From contig JAFYJN010000035.1 in NCBI GenBank assembly GCA_017538105.1, positions 1-64,000 of the forward strand: a stretch of 64,000 nucleotides of DNA, given 5' to 3'. The translations under genes and the position numbers were made by a program. Source of the DNA: Prevotella sp. (GTDB lineage Bacteria > Bacteroidota > Bacteroidia > Bacteroidales > Bacteroidaceae). The notes below the pieces were generated by a model. The model had not been told where the DNA came from. It saw nothing but the letters and a program-made list of their open reading frames with translations, and made no database searches. This document shows, piece after piece, positions 15,961 to 24,241 of this stretch. Positions within the stretch are counted from its first letter, which is position 1. Every line of letters starts with the position of its first letter.

Positions 15961-16575
15961 ATGAAAAAAATACATATTATTATGATGGTCGCCGCCATGG
16001 TGTTGGTTGCCACATTTGGTTGCAGCAAACAGAAAGCCACAATCCCTGAAGCAGAAGAACAACAAGAAGTGGGTACGGTTTCTGCATTGGACACATCGAC
16101 GGAATCTCCTACCAATCCTTCGGCATCACACTCCGATACCACAGCCGTGTTGCCGGTTGACGAGTTTACCGCTCCCGACATCACATTAAAAGATCTCGGC
16201 GGCAAGACTGTTAGTCTTAGTTCCTTACGTGGCAAGCCTGTGGTTCTTGACTTTTGGGGTTCATGGTGTGTGTGGTGCATAAGGGGATTTCCCAAGATGA
16301 AAGAATATTACCAGAAGTACGTCGGCAAATTTGAGATTATGGGTATCGACTGCAATGACACTGACGAAGCCTGGCGGAAAGCAGTAAAAGATAATGACCT
16401 ACCTTGGTTACAGGTATATTGTCCGGAAGGTTCTTCGGTTTTCGATGACTACGACATCCAAGGTTTTCCTACAAAAATCATTCTCGATACCCAAGGAAGG
16501 GTGATGAAGACTTTCTTGGGAGAGGACCCAGCATTTTATAAATATTTGGATGATATTTTGAATAATGAGCATTGA
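15961..16575 (+). CDS. TlpA-like thiol-disulfide oxidoreductase lipoprotein
   Basis: A protein of 204 residues from the ATG at 15961. The lipobox ATFGC puts the lipidated cysteine at 21. A Ser/Thr/Glu-rich linker of about 45 residues leads to an AhpC/TSA-thioredoxin domain with LDFWGSWCVWCIRGFP, redox cysteines Cys103 and Cys106, and the cis-Pro region QGFPTKIILD. Such proteins keep periplasmic cysteines reduced or assist in cytochrome or heme-protein assembly. The CE15 esterase gene follows after 17 bp. Its Cys-rich N-terminus could be a substrate, but that is only a guess. Confidence 0.85.
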   Translation: MKKIHIIMMVAAMVLVATFGCSKQKATIPEAEEQQEVGTVSALDTSTESPTNPSASHSDTTAVLPVDEFTAPDITLKDLGGKTVSLSSLRGKPVVLDFWGSWCVWCIRGFPKMKEYYQKYVGKFEIMGIDCNDTDEAWRKAVKDNDLPWLQVYCPEGSSVFDDYDIQGFPTKIILDTQGRVMKTFLGEDPAFYKYLDDILNNEH

Positions 16576-16592
16576 CTATTGAATAAACAATA

Positions 16593-17936
16593 ATGAATAT
16601 GAAAAGAACCTTTATCTTGATGTTGGCCATGAGCAGTTTGTGTGCCATGGCTCAAATAGAAGACAACGGGCACCACTCAAAAGGCGAGAAATGCAGTAAA
16701 TGCGCTCACCACACACAAGGTGAACAATGCGGAAAGGATGGTCAGTGTGCCCATCACCGTATCCCTTTGGTGTATGATGTTGAGAACACTGGATCTGGTG
16801 TAAATCCCGTATTGCCCGTCTTTACCGAATCGCGCAAATGCGAATCGTTACCCGACCCCTTGGAATGGTCCGACGGCAAAGGCCGTGTCAGTTCTTTCAA
16901 AGATTGGTGGAAGCGTCGTGGCGAAATAGCCCGTGAAATACAACATTATGAGATTGGCACCAAGCCCGCAGTAGCTCTCTCCAACATTGAAGCCATGATG
17001 GATGGAGACACGCTGAAGGTTAATGTCACCGTAAATGGGGAGACGCTGCATCTGTCTGCCACCATCCGTTATCCCAAGACGGGTAAGGCCCCCTACCCTC
17101 TGATGATTGGCACAAGTCACCTGACATTACCTGACACACTGTTTGCCACCCGTCCCATTGCCCGTATGAATTTCCACGAACGACAGGTAAACAACTACAG
17201 TCAGTTTGGCAAACCCTCTGGCCGTGGTAATTATGAGTTTGACCGTCTGTATCCTGAATTGACCGAAAATGGCGCCTATAGCGAATGGGCATGGGGACTA
17301 AGCCGTCTGTTGGATGGTTTGCAACTATTGGGTCCCGAGAAGACAAAGATTGACATGCAACACATCGGTGTCAGTGGTTGTTCATATGCTGGCAAAATGG
17401 CCCTCTTCTGTGGAGCCTTTGACGAACGTGTGGCTTTGACCATAGCCCAAGAACCCGGTGGTGGCGGAGCTGCGGTTTGGCGTTATTCCCATTGGATGAA
17501 TATCCAACCTGGTGCCGAGGCTGTAGAGGACCTCGACCGCACCGATTACCATTGGTTTAAGGAAAGCATGCGCACCACCTATGGTGGTGACTCCGTGGCC
17601 TACCTCCCCCACGACCATCACGAGTTGGTGGCCATGATATGTCCACGTGCAGTGTTGATGTTAGGCAATCCTGACTACCGTTGGTTGGCCGACCCCTCTG
17701 GATATGTTTCAATGAACGCGGCCATCAAAGTTTGGGAACAGTTCGGCATAGACGACAGAGCCGGCTACTCAATCGTAGCCGGCCATGGTCATTGTCAGTT
17801 GCCCGAAGTGCAATATCCCGAGGTGGCCGCTTATCTTGACAAGTTTTTGTTGGGCAATGAAAACGTGAACACACACGTCCGTATTGCTCCTGCAGATTAT
17901 TCGGACATAGACTTAGGCAAGTGGATCAAGTATTGA
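16593..17936 (+). CDS. CE15 glucuronoyl esterase with Cys/His-rich N-terminus
   Basis: A 447-residue exported alpha/beta hydrolase. The signal peptide ends at MA-Q (residue 21). Residues 26-56 hold four cysteines and at least six histidines (KCSKCAHH, QCAHH), unlike usual CE15 enzymes. The catalytic domain has the nucleophile Ser264 in GVSGCSYAGK (the CE15 GCSR-x-GK site, here with Tyr), Glu287 in AQEPGGGG and His398 or His400 in GHGHCQLP. CE15 enzymes cut ester bonds between glucuronic acid on xylan and lignin alcohols. A start at the second ATG (16599) is equally possible. Confidence 0.85.
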   Translation: MNMKRTFILMLAMSSLCAMAQIEDNGHHSKGEKCSKCAHHTQGEQCGKDGQCAHHRIPLVYDVENTGSGVNPVLPVFTESRKCESLPDPLEWSDGKGRVSSFKDWWKRRGEIAREIQHYEIGTKPAVALSNIEAMMDGDTLKVNVTVNGETLHLSATIRYPKTGKAPYPLMIGTSHLTLPDTLFATRPIARMNFHERQVNNYSQFGKPSGRGNYEFDRLYPELTENGAYSEWAWGLSRLLDGLQLLGPEKTKIDMQHIGVSGCSYAGKMALFCGAFDERVALTIAQEPGGGGAAVWRYSHWMNIQPGAEAVEDLDRTDYHWFKESMRTTYGGDSVAYLPHDHHELVAMICPRAVLMLGNPDYRWLADPSGYVSMNAAIKVWEQFGIDDRAGYSIVAGHGHCQLPEVQYPEVAAYLDKFLLGNENVNTHVRIAPADYSDIDLGKWIKY

Positions 17937-18443
17937 TTAGTTGCAGTTTGTGACAGAATTGCCACACAGCCACTCATCTTGTATCCAGCCTGTATGCTTG
18001 CCATCAAGCGTCTTAACCTTCACCCAACCATTGGTGATGTCGAGAGGTCTTAATAGTATCTCCTGAGAGAAGGAGTACACGGCAGCCCCTTTGGCGGATG
18101 GCGTCTTTCTCAATGAGAGTCGTTGTCCGCCATAATTTCTTGTGCTCACAGCGATGCACGAACTGTGAATATAATGTTTTTTCGCTGGAGTGAGACGAGG
18201 CATGCCCCCATCGGGCACATAATAGCTCCCGTCAGCAATCTCCCACCACCCGTTCACAGGGTCATAAACATCGAGCATGGCATTTTGGTCAGTTGGGATG
18301 CGGTCCACTATTTTTCCGTTTGGTGCATTGCGCACATTGGAATAGGGTCCATCGCCGTCATGGATAAACACGACAAGACTTTGTGCTTTTGCGCTTGCCA
18401 TTGAGAGGATTACAAGCAAAAAGATAAGAAATAGTTTTTTCAT
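17937..18443 (-). CDS. Exported protein with two SH3-like domains
   Basis: A 168-residue protein with a signal peptide (MKKLFLIFLLVILSMASAKA-Q). Two bacterial SH3-like segments follow: residues of about 25-85 (PYSNVRNAPNGKIVDRIPTD, GWWEIADGSYY) and about 100-160 (LSLRKTPSAKGAAVYSF, NGWVKVKTLDGKHTGWIQ). Such domains bind cell-wall peptides or partner proteins. No catalytic domain is attached. The stop codon directly abuts the CE15 gene's stop in convergent orientation. Confidence 0.75.
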   Translation of the reverse strand: MKKLFLIFLLVILSMASAKAQSLVVFIHDGDGPYSNVRNAPNGKIVDRIPTDQNAMLDVYDPVNGWWEIADGSYYVPDGGMPRLTPAKKHYIHSSCIAVSTRNYGGQRLSLRKTPSAKGAAVYSFSQEILLRPLDITNGWVKVKTLDGKHTGWIQDEWLCGNSVTNCN

Positions 18444-18510
18444 GAGTTATTATTTTAGGGGTTTTAATATGAATCCAGGGTCATCTGGATTTTTGATTAT
18501 GAGAGACATA

Positions 18511-19938
18511 CTACTTCGCTTCAAGGACTCGCCGCTCACCTTGGTAACTTACATACCCTTCGTGTTCAAGGTATTTCATGATGAGATCTGTCGTCTCACG
18601 GTTAAGGCTCCTTCCTTGATCTTTACGTGGTGATGTGCTGATGGCCACCACATAGCTGTTAGTCACCACCTTGTATTTCTTTTTGAGGTCGAGTTTGTCT
18701 CCTTCTAACGTGAGGAGTTGGAGTTTACTAATTCTCGTGCTGTCTGCCTTATCATAATAAACCTCGCACCTGATGCCCCCTACATATGGGAAATTATTAT
18801 CGTCATTATCATGGCACGCGATGAGCATCTGTTGCAGTTCCTCACCTGTCAATTCCAACGATACCGCATCATTGCGGAAAGGGTCAAGACGCAGGACATC
18901 ATTGACAGTGATGTCACCAGCCGGATGGTTCTCGTAACGTACACCGCCGAAATTCTCAATTCCCACGTCAGCTCCAGTTTCTTTGTAAAAAGCATCACAC
19001 ATGAGACATCCCAGTTCCTCATAAGACTCAAATGGTGTAGTTGCCTGGGCTAGCACCCGTTGGAAAGCCTCATTGTCGTTGAAGAACCGCACCAGTTCCG
19101 CTACAACCATATTTTTTGACGAGCACTTCGTAAGATCAATATTTTCAGCAGACTTTCCAACGATTTTCCCATCTTCGAGTTTGATAGTGATATGTGTCAC
19201 CTTACCCATCTTGTTCGCGTTTTGAGTAACAAGCACACCATTAATCATCTCACCCCCATCAAGTTGCGTGTGAGAATGACCGCCTATGATTACATCAACC
19301 CACGGGAATGCATTGGGCATCTCTCTTTCCGTTTCATAACCGTTGTGGGAAAGGAATACGACAACATCACATTGATTGCGCATCCACTCATATTGCTTCA
19401 ATGTTTCGTTGACAGGAGAGAACGATATGCCCTCCACATTGTCTGGATGTGTATCGGGAATGCCATGCGTTCCCAATTGCACGCTACCAACGACACCCAC
19501 TTTCAGGCCTCCAGCATCAAATACCTGAGCGGGGAATGTATGAACACCCAGCGAGGAGTCGGGGTGGATATTGGCACAAAGGTAGGTGAAGTCTGACATA
19601 TTGATAAGCCGTGCCAGTCCATCAGTTTTCGAGTCGAACTCATGGTTTCCAAGTGCCGTTGCATGGAATCCCACAATATTCATGAGTGCCACCATAGGAT
19701 AGGCCGGTATGTCGTAAAGGTCATTGTATGGATTACCCGTTCTATTGTCTCCGGCAGATAGAATGAGAAGGGACGGATAGAGCGCACGTAAGCTATCCGC
19801 CACCGCTGCCAATTGCGGGAAGCGGTCAATAGCCGCATGCATATCGTTAGTGGAGAGGATATGCACTTCCTTCGTTTGGGCAAATGACGCGCTGGCAAAA
19901 GCCAATAAGAAAACAAGAGAAAAGAACAGTTTTTTCAT
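18511..19938 (-). CDS. UshA-like 5'-nucleotidase / metallophosphatase
   Basis: A 475-residue exported enzyme (signal peptide to SFA-Q). The N-terminal metallophosphoesterase domain shows STNDMHAAID, LSAGDNRTG, LGNHEFDSKTDG, FLSHNGYETE and GGHSHTQLDGG, the two-metal ligand set. The C-terminal 5'-nucleotidase domain runs from about residue 280 (ENFGGVRYE, DPFRNDAVSLELTGEEL, YVVAIS). The family removes phosphate from nucleotides or cyclic nucleotides in the periplasm. Its start overlaps the stop of the upstream small gene by 4 bp, so the two are coupled. Confidence 0.9.
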   Translation of the reverse strand: MKKLFFSLVFLLAFASASFAQTKEVHILSTNDMHAAIDRFPQLAAVADSLRALYPSLLILSAGDNRTGNPYNDLYDIPAYPMVALMNIVGFHATALGNHEFDSKTDGLARLINMSDFTYLCANIHPDSSLGVHTFPAQVFDAGGLKVGVVGSVQLGTHGIPDTHPDNVEGISFSPVNETLKQYEWMRNQCDVVVFLSHNGYETEREMPNAFPWVDVIIGGHSHTQLDGGEMINGVLVTQNANKMGKVTHITIKLEDGKIVGKSAENIDLTKCSSKNMVVAELVRFFNDNEAFQRVLAQATTPFESYEELGCLMCDAFYKETGADVGIENFGGVRYENHPAGDITVNDVLRLDPFRNDAVSLELTGEELQQMLIACHDNDDNNFPYVGGIRCEVYYDKADSTRISKLQLLTLEGDKLDLKKKYKVVTNSYVVAISTSPRKDQGRSLNRETTDLIMKYLEHEGYVSYQGERRVLEAK

Positions 19939-20135
19939 GCCTCTTCGATGGACAGTTGTTGGTTTTCGGATAGCGGAGCGTCATGGTCGACGACATGGCC
20001 ATATTTGTCAAGAACTACCACCTCCTTGATGTTCGATTTATCGAATTTGTTTTGCACGAAGTAACGCAATAGCGCATGTTTTACCAATGCGCCTTCGAAC
20101 ATCTCAATTTCTTGTTGGTTGATTGATACGGTCAT
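19935..20135 (-). CDS. Small beta-grasp-like protein upstream of the nucleotidase
   Basis: A 66-residue cytoplasmic protein without a signal peptide. The pattern MTVSINQQEIEMFEGA, a helix (LVKHALLRYFVQ), IKEVVVLDKYGHVVDHD and APLSENQQLSIEEA resembles a shortened ThiS/MoaD ubiquitin-like fold. The C-terminal Gly-Gly needed for sulfur transfer is missing. The assignment is fold-level inference only. It is translationally coupled to the exported nucleotidase by an ATGA overlap, which is odd for a cytoplasmic/periplasmic pair. Confidence 0.6.
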   Translation of the reverse strand: MTVSINQQEIEMFEGALVKHALLRYFVQNKFDKSNIKEVVVLDKYGHVVDHDAPLSENQQLSIEEA

Positions 20136-20225
20136 AATAATTGGAATTTAAACTGTTTACTGCTTTTCTTTTGCAATATTACGATTTTTTTCGTTAAAAT
20201 AAAAGGTTATACGGGTATTTTTATT

Positions 20226-20233
20226 TACTTTTG
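20226..20233 (+). promoter_or_regulatory. -7 box of the PsbP-like protein gene
   Basis: TACTTTTG matches TAnnTTTG, 22 bp before the ATG at 20256. No -33 TTTG is evident. Confidence 0.45.
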
Positions 20234-20255
20234 TCTTTTTAAAGTATGAAATGTG

Positions 20256-20822
20256 ATGAAAAAACTATTAATTTTCCTTTTAGTACTCGTATTATTGGTA
20301 GTAGGGTTCATCTTCTATATGGGTTGCGATGGTAAAGCAGATCGCCCGTCTGAAGAAGCCATGCATACTGATTCCGCAGCGTTGAAAGGTATGACTTTCA
20401 AGACGTACGAGAACAACAAATTCGGTTACAGTATTGAATATCCAGATATCATGGCATGCGACACTAGTTCCATTGCCAGCGAATTGGACATTGTACGCAT
20501 AGAACTGCCCGACAAATCTATGAACAACCTGACCATTGAAGTGAAGGAAAAGCCCAAGGGTTGGAGTGCCGAGGAACGAAAAGCCGAGTTCGACCAGACC
20601 TTGGCCGAAGTGGAAGCCTTCTCCCCAGGAAGCGAGTTCAAAGACGGGGAGTGGATGTATATGTACGATTTCGACGATGTCATTCCGATTCACGAGATGA
20701 TGCGTGTGGTTTACCGAGGTGATCGTCGTTACCAAATTACCTACACATACGACAGCGAAGGTGAGTCGTCCTTGGCGGCTGGTCGTGTCCACTGCATCCA
20801 ATCATTCAAGTTGCGAAACTAA
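20256..20822 (+). CDS. Membrane-anchored or exported PsbP-like protein of unknown function
   Basis: A protein of 188 residues from the ATG at 20256 (a GTG directly before is possible). One N-terminal hydrophobic segment (LLIFLLVLVLLVVGFIFYMGC) could be a lipoprotein signal with Cys25, though the lipobox is weak, or a membrane anchor. The rest (YENNKFGYSIEYPDIM, VRIELPDKSMNNLTIEV, FKDGEWMYMYD, YRGDRRYQITYTYD, AGRVHCIQSFKL) follows the beta-rich PsbP/Mog1-like pattern seen in many bacterial lipoproteins. No function can be assigned. Confidence 0.7.
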   Translation: MKKLLIFLLVLVLLVVGFIFYMGCDGKADRPSEEAMHTDSAALKGMTFKTYENNKFGYSIEYPDIMACDTSSIASELDIVRIELPDKSMNNLTIEVKEKPKGWSAEERKAEFDQTLAEVEAFSPGSEFKDGEWMYMYDFDDVIPIHEMMRVVYRGDRRYQITYTYDSEGESSLAAGRVHCIQSFKLRN

Positions 20823-20852
20823 TAAGGAGTCGTTTTCCTTGGCATTGAACAA

Positions 20853-20888
20853 CATAGAACTACCCCATCAACATAGGGTAGTTCTATG
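20853..20888. terminator. Bidirectional terminator hairpin
   Basis: A 13-bp perfect stem CATAGAACTACCC / GGGTAGTTCTATG with a 10-nt loop, between convergent genes ending at 20822 and 20937. Confidence 0.75.
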
Positions 20889-20936
20889 CATAATTATTAC
20901 TATAGGTAATCATCCTCCTTGATTGACAAGGAATGG

Positions 20937-21704
20937 TTACTCGTGTGCGTTAGGGTCGAAACGGAAGGAATGTCCGTTCCATTTCCAATTGTAATACGTG
21001 GATTCGAAATCCTTGTCTGGTCCGCTGAATACAATAATTTCAATATCCTTTCCTTCAGAAGGCAAGCGAAGCGACCATTCGGGGAATTTCTTTGTGATAC
21101 GGTCCAGCTCGTCGGAAAGAGCGGGTTCGGGTTTCATCATCTTCGTGTTCGGATCATAATCGTATGACACCAGCAAATGTTCCGCCTTTTGTCCTTCTTT
21201 CTGACATTCCATCCATACCGCTAGCAACTTATGGCCATTTCTCCTTTTCCAATAGCACAGTGTCGTTCCTGTTGGCAATTCGGTAGTTGTTTCAATGGAA
21301 ACATATCCGTTTCGTGCCTCAAGATTGACGTAATAACCTTGTTGTTCCGTCTGTTGCGTCTGTCCCGCCAGATGGTCACATAGAGCGCGGTTAGGATCGA
21401 AACCCGGATATTGTTCGCAGAACGCTTTTGCAAAAGCTTGGATATCAGACTCCGTCGTCTGCAATGTAATGGTCTTTTCTCGCCATACCTGTCGAATGCC
21501 ATCAATACCTTGAGGCACATTTGCCACATCCGCCGTATCAGAAGTTTCATGAGCGAGATTCGTATCCGGTGGAGTATTCTGGGCTTTCTTAGTCGCCAAT
21601 TCCACATTTGGTTTTCCTGCGGGAGGTGTAGTTGGTTGTTTTTTCCCACAAGCACAAACCATGCTGGTCAAGACGAGAAAAAAAAGAAGGGATGAAGTTT
21701 TCAT
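20937..21704 (-). CDS. Lipoprotein of unknown function
   Basis: A protein of 255 residues from the ATG at 21704. Lipobox MVCAC (lipid Cys about 19) followed by a Thr/Pro/Asp-rich linker of about 45 residues. The folded part (QVWREKTITLQTTESDIQAF, FCEQYPGFDPNRAL, GYYVNLEARNGYVSIETT, TLCYWKRRNGHKLLAVWM, PEWSLRLPSEGKDIEIIVFSG) alternates strands and short helices. I do not recognise the family. It should face the periplasm or be surface exposed. It is a single gene, convergent with the PsbP-like gene. Confidence 0.75.
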   Translation of the reverse strand: MKTSSLLFFLVLTSMVCACGKKQPTTPPAGKPNVELATKKAQNTPPDTNLAHETSDTADVANVPQGIDGIRQVWREKTITLQTTESDIQAFAKAFCEQYPGFDPNRALCDHLAGQTQQTEQQGYYVNLEARNGYVSIETTTELPTGTTLCYWKRRNGHKLLAVWMECQKEGQKAEHLLVSYDYDPNTKMMKPEPALSDELDRITKKFPEWSLRLPSEGKDIEIIVFSGPDKDFESTYYNWKWNGHSFRFDPNAHE

Positions 21705-21854
21705 CAAATACAGTTTTTTGTATATTTTTCGGATTATTCAGACGAGGAGAGTCGCATCCATGATGCAAAAGTAATTAAAACATTGAATAAAACACTAAAG
21801 AAGAGGAAAATTCATCAAGAAAAGCCACTCTTTGCTACATTATCAACCTATAAA

Positions 21855-21886
21855 TTGGGATATAAAACTAGAATATGTTACTTTTG
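21855..21886 (+). promoter_or_regulatory. Promoter of the secreted protein at 21913
   Basis: TTG (21855-21857), 21 bp, then TACTTTTG (21879-21886). It excludes the upstream in-frame start at 21832. Confidence 0.55.
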
Positions 21887-21912
21887 CAGCAGTCATCATA
21901 AAAACAATCAAT

Positions 21913-22566
21913 ATGAAAGCAATAGCATCTACCATTATCCTTCTGTTTGGTTTTACCCTTAACATATCCTCACAACAGCTGAAAGAGAATGGAACAACAG
22001 TGAACAGCATTGTTCCGGAAGGATGGTCTTTTGAAGTGGTTAACGGTGATCTAAACAAAGACGGTCACTTAGACATGGCCATCCTCACCTATCCCAATTA
22101 CAGCGAGCACATGAAAGTTCGCGAGGATGGTTATGTGTATAATTTCAATCAACCCCTATTAGCTATTTATTTCGGAGAATCTTCCGGTAATTACCGTCTG
22201 TGGAAGTCATACGACAATGTTGTTCCCGCCCGTGAAGACGAGTTTATCAGTATCGATGCTTCGTTGAACATCACCCCGCGTGGAACGCTGGAAATCAGCA
22301 TTTCAGAATTTTCATCTGCTGGTTCATGGCAATCTACATCTTCAAAATACACCTACCGTTATCAAAATGGCGATTTCTTCCTAATAGGAAAAGATGAAGA
22401 ATCGATGTGGCGCAATAGTGGGGAACGTAGCATTGTGAGCGAAAATTACCTCACCCATAAACGTCAATGTGTCACGGACAATGTATTCAATGACAATGTG
22501 AAGCGCAAAGAGGTTTGGAGTAAACTTGAGCGCCGACCCTTACAAAGGATGGGGGAAGCACAATAG
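21913..22566 (+). CDS. Secreted protein with a DxNxDGxxD calcium-type loop
   Basis: A protein of 217 residues from the ATG at 21913. A signal peptide (MKAIASTIILLFGFTLNISS-Q) precedes a beta-rich body. GDLNKDGHLDMAILTY matches the DxNxDGxxD calcium loop used by FG-GAP/VCBS and dockerin-like proteins, but only one copy is present. Further stretches (LLAIYFGESSGNYRLWKSYD, SIDASLNITPRGTLEISI, KYTYRYQNGDFFLIG) resemble a family of Bacteroidetes exported proteins without known role. No partner is suggested by its neighbours. Confidence 0.72.
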   Translation: MKAIASTIILLFGFTLNISSQQLKENGTTVNSIVPEGWSFEVVNGDLNKDGHLDMAILTYPNYSEHMKVREDGYVYNFNQPLLAIYFGESSGNYRLWKSYDNVVPAREDEFISIDASLNITPRGTLEISISEFSSAGSWQSTSSKYTYRYQNGDFFLIGKDEESMWRNSGERSIVSENYLTHKRQCVTDNVFNDNVKRKEVWSKLERRPLQRMGEAQ

Positions 22567-22602
22567 TCCCTATTAAGCAGGAAAAAGACAGAGACCACGC
22601 GA

Positions 22603-23157
22603 TTATATCGTTTTTACGACACGGCACGGGTTACCAACAGCGATAGAATTCGACGGGATGTCGTTGACGACGACCGAAGCTGCCCCTATCGTCACATTGT
22701 CGCCAATAGTCACCCCTGGCAAGATAACCACACTGCCCCCTATCCACACATTATTCCCAATGGATACCGGCTTGGCCCACTCCCTTCTACTGTTTCTTTC
22801 CATAGGGTTTGTACTGTGGCATGCCGTATAGATACTAACGTTAGGCCCTATGAAACAGTCGTCGCCAATGGTAACTCGCGCTTCGTCGAGGACTGTGAAA
22901 TTAAAGTTTGCAAAGAACCGCTTGCCGACTCTTATCTGTTTTCCATAATCGCAATAAAACGGTTGGTTGATGATAATGTCATCGTCGGCCACTTCACCAA
23001 GCAACGTCTTGAGTAATTCCTTTTTTGCTTTCGTATCATTTGGTGGAAGAGTATTATATCGACAGATTATCTCCTTCACTTCATTCAGTTCACTTAGCAA
23101 TTCATCATCAACAGCCGAATAGAGATATCCGGCTATCATTTTTTCTTTTTCAGTCAT
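22603..23157 (-). CDS. Sugar O-acetyltransferase (maltose/NodL type)
   Basis: A protein of 184 residues from the ATG at 23157. An N-terminal Mac domain (MTEKEKMIAGYLYSAVDDELLSE) is followed by a left-handed beta-helix of hexapeptide repeats (VGKRFFANFNFTVLDEARVTIGDDCFIGPNVSIY). The catalytic histidine lies in TACHSTNP. The end VVNDIPSNSIAVGNPCRVVK is typical. The family moves acetyl groups from acetyl-CoA to hydroxyls of sugars such as maltose or galactosides in the cytoplasm. The substrate is not determined. Confidence 0.9.
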   Translation of the reverse strand: MTEKEKMIAGYLYSAVDDELLSELNEVKEIICRYNTLPPNDTKAKKELLKTLLGEVADDDIIINQPFYCDYGKQIRVGKRFFANFNFTVLDEARVTIGDDCFIGPNVSIYTACHSTNPMERNSRREWAKPVSIGNNVWIGGSVVILPGVTIGDNVTIGAASVVVNDIPSNSIAVGNPCRVVKTI

Positions 23158-23214
23158 TGAACACATCGTTTATAAAAAAACTGTTTATCTCTGCAAAGTA
23201 ACAAAAAAAAACTG

Positions 23215-23222
23215 TATTTTTG
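23215..23222 (+). promoter_or_regulatory. -7 box of the DUF4380 gene
   Basis: TATTTTTG matches TAnnTTTG, 21 bp before the ATG at 23244. The -33 element is not clear. Confidence 0.45.
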
Positions 23223-23243
23223 TAGCCGAAGAATAAAAAAAGC

Positions 23244-24134
23244 ATGAAAAGATTTTTAATATTACTCATGATGGCCGCAGGCATGTCAAGCCTATTGGCC
23301 CAAACCACGACCAATCAAGAAGAAGGTGAAGGGAAATATGTATTATGTATGGGTGACGTGTCTATGACCATTGATGCCGCCCATGGTGGCAAGATTCTCT
23401 CCTATAAATACAAGGATCAGGAAATCATCTCACAATCGTCTTGGCGAGAATCCTTTGGCAGCACTTTTTGGACCAGTCCCCAAAAGGAATGGAACTGGCC
23501 TCCTGTACCTGAGTATGACAAGATGCCTTATTCGGTGAATCATTATAGTGCCACAGAACTGGCCTTGACTAGTCAGATGTCTGAACGTATGAAATACCGC
23601 ATTCGTAAAAATTTCGTTGTTGACGCCTCTGACAATGCTATTGTGGTTACCTATACCATCATCAACGAATCAGACGAGACTCGACAAGTTGCCCCGTGGG
23701 AAATTACCCGTGTGGCAAATGATGGCGGTCTCGTTTTCTTCGATGCTCCGTTAAGCAGTGTCACTCCAGCCGGTTTGCTATCCTTTGAAGCCAAGCACGG
23801 TGCCGTTTGGTATCGTTCCGACGAGGCGCCTCAAAACCGTAAGATCAATGCCGACGGCAAGGGCTGGCTGGCCTATTGCAGCAACGGACTATTAATGGTG
23901 AAACAATTCGACGACCTCACTCCCTCACAGCCTGCTCCAGGTGAGGCTGAAATACAGGTATATGTGAACATGCGCAAAACGTATATTGAATTGGAGAGCC
24001 AAGGTACGTACACCACGCTTGAGCCAGGCGGACAGTTACAATGGACTGTTCGTTGGCACCTCATGCCATATGAGAGAGAATGCATTCCTTCTAAAGCATT
24101 GTTGAAGAAGGTGAAAAAGATAAAAAAGAAATAA
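23244..24134 (+). CDS. DUF4380 exported mutarotase-fold protein
   Basis: A 296-residue protein with a signal peptide (MKRFLILLMMAAGMSSLLA-Q). The body follows the galactose-mutarotase-like beta-sandwich of DUF4380: MTIDAAHGGKILSYKYKDQEI, GSTFWTSPQKEWNWPPVPEYD, VVTYTIINESDETRQVAPWEI, and near the end LEPGGQLQWTVRWHL. Aromatic residues at WTSPQ-x-x-WNWPP would line a sugar site. The family is found near polysaccharide-use genes, and a carbohydrate-binding or epimerase role is inferred. The C-terminus is a short Lys tail (KKVKKIKKK). Confidence 0.8.
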   Translation: MKRFLILLMMAAGMSSLLAQTTTNQEEGEGKYVLCMGDVSMTIDAAHGGKILSYKYKDQEIISQSSWRESFGSTFWTSPQKEWNWPPVPEYDKMPYSVNHYSATELALTSQMSERMKYRIRKNFVVDASDNAIVVTYTIINESDETRQVAPWEITRVANDGGLVFFDAPLSSVTPAGLLSFEAKHGAVWYRSDEAPQNRKINADGKGWLAYCSNGLLMVKQFDDLTPSQPAPGEAEIQVYVNMRKTYIELESQGTYTTLEPGGQLQWTVRWHLMPYERECIPSKALLKKVKKIKKK

Positions 24135-24156
24135 AGGGTAGAAGTCAACAGTATTG

Positions 24157-24198
24157 ATACCCAATCGGGCAGACCAGCTGGTCTGCCCGATTGGGTAT
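24157..24198. repeat. 42-bp perfect palindrome between convergent genes (likely terminator)
   Basis: Each 21-base half is the exact reverse complement of the other, with no loop (centre between 24177 and 24178, core GGCAGACCAGCTGGTCTGCC). It sits between the ends of the DUF4380 gene (plus) and the GH51 gene (minus), so a two-way terminator is the simplest reading. Confidence 0.85.
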
Positions 24199-24241
24199 TA
24201 TATGAAAGGGAAAGGCCTTAACTATTTAGATAATCTGAGAA

